Assembly (NCBI GenBank): GCA_030737875.1
Contig: CM060922.1
Coordinates: 231,674,335-231,738,334 of the forward strand
Source: Allium sativum
Taxonomy: Eukaryota > Streptophyta > Magnoliopsida > Asparagales > Amaryllidaceae
DNA: 64,000 bases
Direction: 5' to 3'
Shown here: piece by piece, positions 13,439 to 25,320 of the stretch
How positions within the stretch are numbered: the stretch's first letter is position 1
Layout of the letters: each line of letters starts with the position of its first letter
Program-made: the position numbers and the translations under genes
Notes under the pieces: model-generated
Seen by the model: the letters and a program-made list of their open reading frames with translations, nothing else
Told to the model about the DNA's origin: nothing
Database searches by the model: none

Positions 13439-13517
13439 TTATAAATAGCACAGACCGACAACATTTTAACATACTCCTCCGTCTCCATCATCTTCTTCCT
13501 CCATTATAACACTATAG
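13438..13517 (+). promoter_or_regulatory. Probable TATA box and untranslated first exon of the RPA-like gene
   Basis: TTATTATAAATAGCAC at about 13436-13451 is a good plant TATA box. It is followed about 30 bp later by CT-rich leader-like sequence (CTCCTCCGTCTCCATCATC) and a possible splice donor, CTATAG|GTACTA, near 13516. The matching acceptor would be TCTCTGTAG at about 18890-18899, five bases before the ATG of the coding exon. This pairing is inferred from sequence signals only. If right, the intron is about 5.4 kb because of the nested elements in it. Confidence 0.45.
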
Positions 13518-13612
13518 GTACTATTACAAATTCTAACTATAAAGCGGTCCACATGCTACCACGATCCACCTTTAGCTACCGACTGCATTCAATTTCAGCC
13601 ATATTCATTGAT

Positions 13613-13620
13613 TTTCATTA
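13613..13620. repeat. Candidate 8-bp target duplication, left of the hAT-like element
   Basis: TTTCATTA here and again at 18852-18859 flank the hAT-like element, the length expected for hAT insertions. The exact element ends are uncertain by a few bases because the right end carries TTAC after the inverted repeat. Confidence 0.55.
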
Positions 13621-16600
13621 GGGGTGGGCATAAACCTCACCGCAATGCGGAAACCGCCCAGACCGAACCATAAAAACAGTGTGGAAAACCGCACCGGATT
13701 CTTTTTTTAAAGCAAACTGTAATGTCCCGTATTTTTACTATATAATAATTAATTTATTTAAATAATGATTTAGAGATTTTAATGGTTTAAATTAGCTGAA
13801 ATGGCAATATGGTGTGAATTAGGCAATTCAAAATATTTAATTCAGTTTAAAATTGAATTATGATAACAAATATATTTAATTAACGATGGTTGAACGTATA
13901 AATTATATTATAATTATAATCGAGCTTGAAATGACACAGCATTTTGTAATTTGGCGATTCGAACTTTAATTGAATGTACAGAATCCGTTTTAAATCGGAT
14001 TTCTGTGAAAAAAGAAACGTTTGAATCTGTCAAACGATATTTTTCTAATGAAAGAGAAAAAATCGAGATTTCGTTGTGTAGATTTTGAGTTATGTCCAAA
14101 TCAAATTTTCGGAAAGTCGCTATCGAATTCCTTTATAATTTATAGCGATTTATTTATATTATAAATGGATTTTTCAATATGAATTGAATATCGATTCAAC
14201 CGGGATTTGAATATCGAGTTATAAATCCAATTGGAGTTATATGATATCCAATTGTGAATATGTATGATAATATATATTTATTTATATTTAATTTAATTAT
14301 TTTTAAATATATTCATATTTAAACGGGTTTATTTAGAGCTTTATAAATAGCCAGTTTTGCAAACGACCTTTGTTTTCGATGAAATCAATTTTGTTGGATT
14401 TGTAATATTTAGTTATTATTATATTGCAATTTACGTAACTTTTGAAGTGAGTATGTGCCCGTACGGGATTTTAAGGTTGAAAACATTCAATTATTTGACT
14501 TTAAAAATACACTGTGTGAGAAAACGAAGTCGGAATTCGACGAAACCAGTTTCGTTGGGTTCGTAATGTCCTACCATAGTTGTATGTCCATTTTCATAGA
14601 ATTTGGATATTCTATGTGGTCACAGGAATTTTTAATAATAAATAGAAGAAACGTTTGAATATAATAAATATAATAATCGATTAAATAATTATATAACCTA
14701 TTTTATAAATACCATACCAACTATCTAAACCAAATTCCAAACTTCAACAGTCAAAACATTTAGCCGCCGTTGTTCTGCGTTTCTCACAGTAAAATATCCT
14801 ACTTTGGAAAATCATAGAAATTCAAACCAAATTCTACGAATCACAAAATACCTAGGAAGAAGTTCTTCGGTCTGGTAGCGGTTTTGAATGGTTCGATCAC
14901 CATTTTTGTAGCTACGGATTTTACAGCGGCGTATAGAAAAGCTAGGGTTAGCAAATCTCTGACGATGGATGATTGTTGGTCGATTTCGATGTTGTAATGG
15001 AGTTTATCATGATGTTTAGCACTCACGCACAGATTTTTGTTGAAGATCGAAACTGAAAATGTCGCACCAAAACTTCTGCATGCTGAAACTGGCGGTTGTC
15101 GCGATCATGGAGAGGGGCGTGCGAGTTGGAAGTTGAGGATATGGAGGATAGCACGTGTGAAGAGGAGCTTGAGAGAGGGTTTACGGTGGGACTTGCGGGA
15201 TTTTTAGTGAAGGGAGGAGCGAGTAAAGGGTGGAGGAAGCAATGAAAATGGCGGAGGAATTTCACTGGAACGCGGATTTTTGAAGTGGAAGAAGGAGTAA
15301 CGGGTCGGGTATGAAGATGTGGGCCTGACGTGTTTTGTGGGGTGATTGGGCTTGTGAAAAATTTGGGTGAGGCCCAGATTTAAAATGGTTAAGTTCAATT
15401 TAAATTTAAATACCTGTGTAACTTGTAAATTCAATAACTTTATCATACGACACAAGTTTTCAGCGAAACAAGATCCATCGGGATCTTATGGACGGACACA
15501 CCACAATGGAATTGACTAGGAGGGGATTGGAGTTCGTTACAATTTAAAGCGAAATAAATTGTCTGATCTGAATCGACAATCGATTATCGTTATTTAACGA
15601 TAACCGACCAATGTGAGTAAAACTAACTAACTCTATCAGTTTATATTTTTATAAATAAAATCTAGTAATGATAAATGCTGATTGATTGGTGTGTGATGAT
15701 TGTTTGGCTGAAATGCTTATGTATTGGTTGAAATTATATATAACGATATATATATATAAATCGTTAATCAAATATTGATTCTGTTTATTAGAATATTTCA
15801 TATCGAAATGAAATCGATGTTATTATATTGTTTAACATCTGTGGATGCAGGGAAACAGGTTGGAGGGATCCAACTGGATTCCTCAACATTTATTTTACTG
15901 TTTTTCATATATGGTGATATATGATGTATCTATAATCTGTTGTTGATTATGTGTGTTTGAATGATATCGATCATTATTATTTGGTATTTTGAATACCATA
16001 TATAATACTGGAATTAAAAAGGGAATTTTCAATGCGTATATTGAAAATAAAATATATTTATATAAAATCAAATAATTTTATATAAAGGAATTTCAAAATG
16101 GATATTGAATAAAAGGAATATTTATTTAGAAAATAAATAGAATTATAAAAGGAATATTTATTTAGAAAATAAATAGAATCATAACAGGAATATTTATTTA
16201 GAAAATAAATAGAATTATAAAAGGAATATTATTTGGAAAATAAATAGGATTATAAAAGGAAATTGACGAGATATAAAAGAATTATTAGAAGATTGGTTTA
16301 AAGTAATTTGTTTATAGAATTCTGTTTTTAAACAGATAAATAGAAAAATTTATTTATAAATGATATTAATAAATTAAATTAAATAATTATCATTGGATAA
16401 ATGGAATATATAAATATGAATTTATATAGAGAAGTAAAGTTGGTTTCAACACCGATATTTGAAATTGAATGTGAATGTAGCAGTTATAAAGGGGATAATC
16501 AATGAGAGTATAAATAGAATTTGGAATTAGGATATTGTTTTTAAATGTGAAATCAAACTGTTTTGATTATATAAAGGAATGTTATTCGCATTCGATGTGA

Positions 16601-18851
16601 AAAAGGGATTAAAATAAATATTTTTCAGAAAACAATGTTTATAAAGGAATTTGGGGTTTGAAATAGGAATTTAAATGGAATTATTGAAATTAGAAGCTGA
16701 CTGAAATTAGTTAAGTTGAATGGCTTTCTGAATATCGATCTGATGTTGGTTTCGGCCTTCGGGGTTTATACTTGGAAAGTTGTTCTCTTACTAGTTTACA
16801 GTTAGAGACTGACAGATGCAGAGAGATAGTGATACGTGAAATGGAAATATTTTAAAATGTTGATAACGTATATTTTCTAAATTTAGAAAATAAGGATTTT
16901 TGAATATATGAGAATGGGATATGGGAAATGAATAAATAAATGGTAAGTTAATTTAAAAAGGAAATTGGGGAATGAAATGATGACTGATCGGTAAGATTTC
17001 CATTTGGAAATACGACTGTTGTTTGTACACATGTATTCCTTTGATAGTTAAATCACCGACTATCAAAGTTTTTAACCATTCCGATCGTCAATACGGAGAG
17101 ACCGGGATCAGATTTACTATCTGAAAACCACTCCGTTTGGGCATTACCGTTCGGAATCAAATAGATCGAAGATAATTAAAGACGGAGTAGTGCTTTCGGA
17201 TTGTCCAGTCCCAGGACAACTTGAATGGACGAATGTCTGACAGAGTATATCCGGTAGATCGCGTAAGTTGGTCGTTTCGAACGTATTTACGTTGGTGGCT
17301 GAGGAATTCGTTTCTCTTAGCTTATACCCGTGGTATTTTTTGGGAAATTAATTTGTGATTTAATGGGTATGACGATTTGGCATTCAAAGTAAATGAAGGA
17401 GTGATCTGTTAAAAGATACGTTATGACCTCAAGCCTCATCAACTGGGAGATGACAGAAATCGGGCAGGCAGCATGGCTAAGTGGGTCGCACCCAATTAGG
17501 GTATATTGTCACCATCTAGAGAATATTTATATTTGTTACTTCTTTCGCTTCTGTATCTTTCGAGAATGGTTATGTTGGTATACCAACCATAAGGTGACAA
17601 TATATTCGGAACATTCAAGCGAAATGAATGGTCAGTCATGTGTGGCCGAGTTGCAAGATGTTCTTGTTGAACTCCAGTGTATCGCTTCTTGAGTACACTG
17701 ATTGGAAGGTGGTTCCATACCTTGTCATAGTTGGAAATCCATTATCCAATAAGAGTCTGCGGTTTTTGATTGTATATTATATATGTAGAACGTGAGATGA
17801 AAGCGTTCTGCTAAATTGTTATTCACTTGATTTAGACATTATTATAATATCAGAAGTGTATTGATTATAAAGAAATGTTTTGGGTTATCGTAAGGTAAAA
17901 ACCATTCGTGTTTATGTGTGGATCGGTCTTACGATTATCATTTCTTTAGAAAGGATTTTAAAAGTTAAACAAATGGTTGGAGTTTACTCACATGACTGAC
18001 CCAGAGTTTATTTTGTTTTGTTTTCCCTAAATTCTTAGGTGCCCAATTTTGTACGGGCAGTCAAGTAGTTCGGATTTTACAGATACTTGAAGAGCTGGAG
18101 CAGGAGGCTTCAGGATTATATAGCTATTGTTATTTCCGCTGTGTTGTAAGTGTTATACCCTGAAAATGGTATTTTATACGGATACTGTTTTATTTCAAAG
18201 TTATGTTATGAAATATATTTATTCGTTCCGCTATGAGATTCGTGTTTACTCTGATGTTGTATGTTCTTCTTTTTCTTCCATTCTAAGTTTTTATCTTATC
18301 TATTCTCACCCTCTAACTTCTTTCATGGACTATCCGGTATTTTCGGTTCTTGGATGTTCGACATGGTGTTGTATGCCGATACCCCAGGTCGCAGAATCCC
18401 GGGTCGTTACACAAACAAACCGAACGGACTCACAACTAAACGGTTCGGTTGCGGTTTGAACTTTTACCAAACCATATTAATCCGAACTGAACCGCATAAC
18501 TACACCGACAATGTTATGATAAAATAAATTCCTGTCTAACTTTTAATTTAACGATATACATTCTATTTTCAATGTATGTTGTAGTTATATTAATTAAAGA
18601 TAACACTATGTGTTTTAACCTTTAGGTGACACAACGTCATACAATCGTAAATTGTTTGTTGATGGCAATAATTTTCTTGTTTCATATTTAATACGGGTTC
18701 AAACCGAACCAAACCAAAGCTGGACCGTATTACATCGAAACCGAACCGAAACCGAACTGTTTGAACGGTTAGTATAATGGTTTGCATTTTTGATCAACTG
18801 TTTGATGCGGTGCGAAAGCGGTTTGAGCTTCAAACAGCGTCCACCCCTTAC
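13621..18851. mobile_element. Non-autonomous hAT-like element, split by a solo LTR
   Basis: The left end reads GGGGTGGGCATAAACC and the right end, reverse-complemented, GTAAGGGGTGGACGCTG, typical of hAT-type termini. Subterminal DNA is rich in ACCGAACC/GGTTCGG and CCGCACCG repeats on both sides. Without the 4694-bp LTR at 13718-18411 and one target copy it is only about 0.53 kb and has no transposase. An 8-bp repeat TTTCATTA flanks it. Confidence 0.65.
13718..18411 (+). mobile_element. Solo LTR (copy C) of the LARD family
   Basis: It begins TGTAATGTCCCG and ends GGGTCGTTACA, and is flanked on both sides by CAAAC (13713-13717 and 18412-18416), a perfect 5-bp target duplication. No primer-binding site or polypurine tract lies beside it, so the internal region was lost, most simply by LTR-LTR recombination. 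It aligns in reverse complement with LTR copies A and B. It keeps both segments deleted from one or the other of those but lacks their 29-bp array. It contains (TA)n at about 15740-15760 and the 'AGGAATATTTATTTAGAAAATAAATAG' type tandem units near 16100-16260. Open stretches inside (for example 17423-17692 and 18127-18459) are not recognised proteins. Confidence 0.93.
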
Positions 18852-18903
18852 TTTCATTATTAAGTTCTTATCAACGTTTCCACATTTATTCTCTGTAGGC
18901 ATC

Positions 18904-20035
18904 ATGGATCAAGAAGTGGAACTTTTAAGCAATATAATATACGGTCCAAACTGGACAATCATAAGAGTACGGGTAGGTCGGCTATGGATATTAATCAACC
19001 AGACAACGAAGGAACTATATGGAATAAACATGCAATTACTAGATAGTCAAGTAAGTAAACTGCTCTATTTCACTACAAATGCGAGTGTTGTGTAATTCAG
19101 ATATTACACTTTACTTGTATCATGATGTGGATGACATATACAACCCATATTGCACTAATTAATTTTTCACAACACTAACACTGCATGGTCCAGGGAAATT
19201 AACGCCTCCGGCGACATCTACTAGGACAGATTGAGGAAACATTCACCGAACATTCAATTTATGACATCTACTGATTCAACCTAATAGACGCAGAACTTAA
19301 TTAACGGACTATTGATGAACCATTGATGATAGTCCTGCGTACTGATACTACCGTTACCCAAGTGCATGAACAATCAGACGGTGTACCAAGATACAAATTT
19401 CATTTTGTACCAGATTCCGTTCTTCCGTCAGGAGTACATAAACGTGGAGAACTGACTGGTATTTATTTGCATTCACTAACTGGACAAATTATGTAGAAAA
19501 TTACACTGACAAAACTTCTTTTTTAAGATGTCGGCGGCATATTAACGACGATCTGGAATATCATACAAATTACAAAAATATGGCCTATACAACTATATGC
19601 AAAGGCTCTGTGCATTTGGATGGTTCAACATATTCTTGCAATAATTGTCCAAAAATGTCCGGAGAACCTATACATAGGTAAACAATTGAACATATGACCA
19701 TTACAACTATACGTTTATGATTACAACTTAAATTGAAATGCAGGAATCGGCTCAACGTTGACATATTAGACAGCAGCATGCCGACAACAATCACCGCGTT
19801 CGACCGCGAGGCAGAAAGACTTATCGGGAAAGACGTTGACAAAATGCTTGCAATATCAAAAATGGTAAGAAATTAAAAACTTATTCTGCTTTCTGAAATA
19901 AAATCAGCATTTGTCATTCAATGATACTGCCAGGATGCTGAGCAAGATACTCCGACCACTAAGTCAAACACTGGCAAACAAGTAACCAAGCGACAAAAGA
20001 AGGGTGTGCGTGTGACAAATGACGAAGATCTGTAA
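18904..20035 (+). pseudogene. Degenerate RPA1-like (DUF223 / replication factor A C-terminal) gene
   Basis: Proteins of this family resemble the large subunit of replication protein A and bind single-stranded DNA through OB-folds. Visible exons are 18904-19050 (49 codons, N-terminal OB-fold, motif VRVGRLW, donor GTAAGT), 19194-19458 (RTDTTVTQVHEQSDG, then YKFHFVPDS), 19528-19677 (zinc-ribbon part with C-K-G and C-N-N-C), 19744-19864 (LNVDILDSSMPTTITAFDRE, the RPA1 C-terminal fold) and 19934-20035 (lysine-rich tail ending TAA). Splice sites agree in phase for most joins. It is broken: in-frame stops TAA 19200, TGA 19272 and TAA 19302 lie in exon 2, and the frame entering exon 3 differs from the zinc-ribbon frame. 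A central part of the usual protein is also missing. Plant Helitrons often carry such genes, but no helicase is seen here. A host-gene relic is equally possible. Confidence 0.8.
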
Positions 20036-21860
20036 ATGGCAGCAATATCTCAGACTATCAACTATCAAAATTTTGATGTTTTCCACCACTTTGTCACTTC
20101 TAGATGCTACTGTTGGTTGTTCTTATCATTTAAATATTGTGTATATAACGTTATACCTGCATATAATGTATTGACAAATATATTACTATGTACACATATT
20201 AAATGACTCAACTACTTCCTGCACTCTAATATAAATAGTTTGTTGTCTGCTTCCTGCCTAAACAACATGTATACCTATTGTAGATACATAATTCAACCAT
20301 TTTCATTGGCTTATACATCGATCATGGATATATTTGAACCAATACATGTTGCACTATGGACAGTTTAATCACACAAGCGTAAATATTACGATGTACTGAG
20401 CATTCAAGTTTATACGTATTCTCCCAATTTTGAATTACGAAAAGCAAGTACACTGAATTGAAAATATAACCCCACTCTGTACCCGATATTTTGCTTCTAT
20501 GTTAGATTGAATTCCATTTTTGCAGCTATAATGATCTTTTTCTATTTTTTCCCCACAATTAAATCTTTTTTCGACTTCGGTCTACAAACATGCACACTGC
20601 ACGACATTTGGCAACCAATTAACATAAATAAGAGCAGAATGAGTGAAATTCCGCTGCGTTGGCAGGGAAGTACTATTAAAACCTTTGTAGTAATTGTAAT
20701 GAGATAATAAAAAAATTAAGCTACTTGCACTATACACCTGGGACTACTATAATTGAACTTCCTCTCCAATACTTCCTCACTCACTGTTAGCCATTAGAAG
20801 CTAACATTTAACTGCCTCACTATTACCAAAATTAAAATCTTATTAACCAGTATTCCAATATATGTACATTCACTCGATTCCATTATATTTCTGGTAATTC
20901 AAACCCAATTTTGAAATTTATAACTCACTACTTCCTATGTTTTTCCATATCATTTTTACACATTTGCACTTTTTCAGTTCTACACTTGCCATTTTATAGT
21001 ATATGTCCAAGGTTTACTTCCTGGACAGAAACCAGATTAGCTTGAAAACTTAATGCCAGCATGGAACATAACACATATCACTAAGACATTTAAACTGAAT
21101 GAAAACGAATTTAGAAAGATATATTTCTGTTACCTTTTTAGCCTTCTCCCACTACTACTATACAAATACATCTGCGTATTCCTGTCGGTCCACATATCAG
21201 TATAACCTGTTTCCAAATGATGAATTAAATATGCACAAAGTAAAACTACTACCCAACAACAAGCACAATCTTCATTTACCCAACGTTCTAAAAAATTTAA
21301 ATAACAATGGCCTATATGCAAAGCATGGACCACATTCTAGTATACAGTAGATACCATGCATTTTAATCCTCCTCTATTAATGATTTGGCAGCTAATATGT
21401 TCTTCTGACATAGAGGTGTTATTAATAGACCATGTACTTTGTTCCAAATCCATATTATTCTGCCTCTATTATCATGCATATTGTTGTGTATACTACTTCC
21501 CATTCATCTCATAGATATTAGATATTTACTAAAAAAAATGTTATCAGTAGAAAACTTACCTTCGGCCAATCCCATCATATTTGTTTTATATTATATAAGA
21601 TTTTTCTTAACATCTTGTTTTCTAGTGAAGCAATTTAATCACCTCACATTCCAGATGGGCCGCTCCCGACTATGGAGCAGTTCAGAGCAGCAGAACTCTT
21701 CCTAGACTTCTTCAGTTTCTTTATCTCTACCCTTAGCTAGGCGACAAAATTACTCCATGCTGGATTATCTATAACACTTCCCCTCTGTATTTTCATCTTT
21801 ATGAGATGCACAATTACATGTTCTAATTTTTTGAATTATTCTAGTTGCTCTTGCGCCTCT
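20036..21860. other. AT-rich DNA downstream of the RPA-like pseudogene
   Basis: I see no recognisable gene, RNA or element. Short open stretches at 20507-20707, 21099-21350 and 21439-21705 have no family motif. Their composition, rich in F, Y, I and N, is what random AT-rich DNA gives. Confidence 0.5.
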
Positions 21861-22090
21861 TACTGTATTAAACTTAAAAGAAAAATTACAAGTAATCAAT
21901 TATATGTTTTAATCAATTATGTGTTCTAATTACTGTATTAAAACATGTAATTATATGTTCTGATTACTGTATAAACCATGTAATTATATGTTCTAATTAC
22001 ATGTAGTTAGAACATGTAATTTTAAGTTTAATACAGTAACTTTAAGTTTAAGAAAATTAGAACATGTTATCAATTAGATGTTCGATGTTC
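21861..22090. repeat. Foldback/palindromic AT-rich repeat
   Basis: CTGTATTAAACTTAAAA (from 21863) is answered in reverse by TTTTAAGTTTAATACAG (about 22020-22036). Between and around them TGTAATTATATGTTCTAATTAC-like units recur in both orientations, including a near-perfect palindrome centred on ATTACATGTAGTTAG at about 22000. It looks like a small foldback element or stacked MITE pieces. Confidence 0.55.
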
Positions 22091-22393
22091 TAGATTGAGG
22101 AAAGAATCAAAAATTCATCAACAAAAAACACTAGTGTGCATTAAACTTAAAAGCGATGTGACACAAATAATAAACAAATCATGTAAGCAACATCTCTGAA
22201 ATCTAAATTGAACAACAATAATCAAGACACCACAGCAAGAATATATGACACTACTTTTGGTTCTAGTCTCCTTGAACATAATTTAAAGAGTTATCGATGC
22301 CTTTCATAGATGCTTGGTCGGCAATTAATGTCATAAAACAGAATCCAACCTAAAAACCAAAACCGATAATGTCAAGAGTTATTGGTGGATTGA

Positions 22394-25258
22394 TCACTTT
22401 TCAATAAACTCCTTGAGGCACTTGCAAGCAAAATACTTCCGGTCCAACCTATAATACAAGAAATCGTGGTGGGATTTTTTGAAACCCCTTGCAGCCAAGT
22501 ACTCATGAAAGGCCATTTGCAACCTCCCGCTGAAATAACTGAGAATGTTTTAAGATTAGGAAAAGAAAAACCAACATGATAAAAATACTCATCAACACCT
22601 ATTACTTACCCGATGAAGCGAATTAGCTAAATGCACATATAAAGATATACAAAAGCCTTTATTGTAGCATCTATTGCATTTAAATAATTGAAAATCATGA
22701 ATAAACTTTCATTCTATGTTACGATAATAGGTTTTCACAATGCACAAAAAAAAAAAAAAAAAAAAAAAAAAGGAAAATAAAATCTACACGTTGTTTTATA
22801 CAACGGAATGCCAGTGGGAAAATATGAATTGCATACAATGTATTTAGTAGACCTTTATGGATTAAAAAACCTTATTTTCAATTTTTGATTAGTACACCTT
22901 TATGTATTTAGCAGACCTCAGCAATGGTAAATTACAAAATTTCACAATATCTACAGTAAGCTTAAGAATATCCATGATCGATTGGATGATCTACGTTTAT
23001 CACTGTGATAGAAGGAATAGATGACACATGATATTTATATACCGTTTTCTAATGTGATAGCTGCGCTCTGTTATGTCCGTTAAGAATATCTAAATACTGT
23101 TAAAATTGTAAAATTTCTAATGGGAGGATTTTCATAAAAATAGTAAGCTCGGTTATGCTTGTGTAAACATGTTGATTTGGATTACCCATTTTGCAATAAA
23201 ACAGTTTCGTATTTTTCTAGCATTTTAAGTAATTAACGTCTATCTTAGAATGTTCAAAACTTATGATCACTGGACCAAACCAGAAGCATTTTGCATACAT
23301 AATATATGTTTTCTGAAAAAACTAGCTACCTTTGGAATGATTTCCGATTATTCGCTTTATTTTTGCGACTGTCAAAAAGAAGAGCAATTTAGATGAAGTC
23401 ACGAAGAGAATATAAATTCTATATTCTGCTGAAACAAGTTAACTTTGTGGAGAAGCTTCAAAATATAACGTCACCATTGAATAAAAATCCTTCATGCCAT
23501 TGATAAAAAAACCTGAAGCAAACTAAATAGTAGTTTATAAAATTAGAGCTTTTCATCAATATAATCCAATCTTCAATTAGAATTACAAATAATTGTTTTA
23601 TTTTACATTTTCAATGGGATTCAATTTTTGAATCTTCAAAGAAAGATAAACGGATTAATAGATTCAATTAATAAATTGGATATATCTCCCAATTCAAAAT
23701 TCTGCTACAAGATATTACAAAAATTTACCGACGTCAAGACTAAATGCTTAGGATGGACAACGTTTATTTCAGACGGCCTGTATATACAGGAAAAGAAAAT
23801 GGAAGAATAATTAAATGAAAGAAAGTAATATCCAAATGCAAAGTTAGACGTAGGTAAGGATAAGCTTCGGGGAATCTCAGTAAGTATAAAGAAATCTTAC
23901 GCGAAAGAAGGCACTTGAAAACAATCTTCAGCGGAGTTTTCTGAACTTTTCAATGACACGCCTGTAATTTGGAAATTATTTGGTGTGAGATCGCAGAAGA
24001 ATGTTATAGTAGGACCCACTTTCTTTTCTATGGTAACAAATAGAGATACATAGGGGATCTGAGTAGCCGCCATCCTATAGACATGCACACTAGCCTGGAT
24101 TTGCTCATCGTCATATTCTCTCTTAAGTGTAATTGATCCATCTTTAGGATTATCAATAATCTCAAATGGAAAATCCTTTGGCAACACTTTTTTCTGCTAA
24201 AATGCCAGAATAAAAATACATATTAATGATTTAAAATAACTATTACAATGGTAAAGAACAACATCATCAGTCTATTTTGATTGTGTTCATGTATCATTGA
24301 AACTAGGATAAATTATTGGTCATCTAATGAAAGACCCATCAAGTAACTTTATCACTCATGCTAGAGGGGAGCGTGCTAAGTTCCCAAGTTCAATATATTC
24401 AGCAAGATATATTATTCATTTAGGCAACTGTAAAGAGGAACTCGTGCTATGAAGCAACAAAATAACCATATTATTCTTGGTGTATAGAATTATAGTGCAA
24501 TAAAGGGAGAGAAAAATATATATTATTACAAATAAAGATGTAAGATATGTTTCAAGTACCGCAACATATTTTCTAAAATCTAACTACTTATCATCTTGTT
24601 GTAGCACTTATTCTAGGCATTACCTTTGTTGTAGTGAAAAACCATAGACACATAAAGATCCGAGTAAATGCAAAGAATGTAACATTGTTGCATAAAACTG
24701 TCCGTCAAGATGAAGGAAGAAGATACATACAAGCAGGCTGATACAGAAAAATTATCCACACATAACACTTCAATTTTTTTTCTTTTACTATTGGCAATCT
24801 AGCTAGATAATCAATCAACAAACTTCATCACTCATACTAGAGGATATGTCAAGTTTGCAAATTCTGAATAACTTGTTTTGAATTGCCAAAAAAACAAACA
24901 GGTAGAGTTCTGATTTATATAATCAGAAGTTAAAGATAAACGTTATTACTACACCATTCAATAAAATAAAAAGAGCGAACGGGTTAGTGACTATTATTAC
25001 TAATTCATGTTCAGCGATCTCCGATTCCAAAACGCGCAAGAGAATCTCGTCGGCATGCTTGATCTTATCATTCTCAGTCGCTAAATTTTTTGAAGAAACG
25101 GATCTGCTAAAACTTGGGCAGCGCGGTTTGCTGATTAGATTTCTAAGGATCCAAGTCCTTGAGATGAGAGGAGTAGTCGAGTAAAATTGAGATCTGTAAA
25201 TAAAAGAAACCCTGGGAATTGAGCAGCGTACCAAGGAGGATACTAAGCAAGAAGTCAT
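22394..25258 (-). CDS. MAM33/p32 mitochondrial glycoprotein family protein, three exons
   Basis: This encodes a protein of the p32/gC1qBP/MAM33 family, acidic trimeric proteins of the mitochondrial matrix. In plants they are linked to mitochondrial function and respiratory assembly; the exact role is unresolved. Exons on the minus strand are 25258-25001 (86 codons), 24193 to about 23901, and 22529-22394 ending TGA. Phases match, giving about 228 residues, near the family's usual size. Residues 1-30 are rich in S and R, a likely mitochondrial presequence. Family signatures follow: ILLRVLESEI, LPKDFPFEIIDNP, LKREY, VSLFVTIEKK and, in exon 3, AFHEYLAARGF. After that the C-terminus (HDFLYYRLDRKYFACK...) departs from the usual family pattern. 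Donors are GTAAT and GTAAG, acceptors TTAGCAG and TTTCAG. A TATA box lies about 55 bp upstream of the ATG. It is the only gene here with no visible lesion. Confidence 0.85.
22746..22771. repeat. Poly(A) run in MAM33 intron 2
   Basis: Twenty-six consecutive A residues in copy 1. The matching place in copy 2 (about 31335) has only short A runs broken by G and C, so the tract expanded after duplication. Confidence 0.85.
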
Positions 25259-25312
25259 CGTTGTGTTTGTGGTTTTAGGGAAAGGCGAACGGCTTAAGGC
25301 GGCGATGGAGAG

Positions 25313-25320
25313 TATATATA
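25313..25320 (-). promoter_or_regulatory. TATA box of MAM33 copy 1
   Basis: On the minus strand the sequence is CCCTATATATACTCTCC, about 55 bp before the ATG at 25258. The element is kept in copy 2 (39488-39495). Confidence 0.7.
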
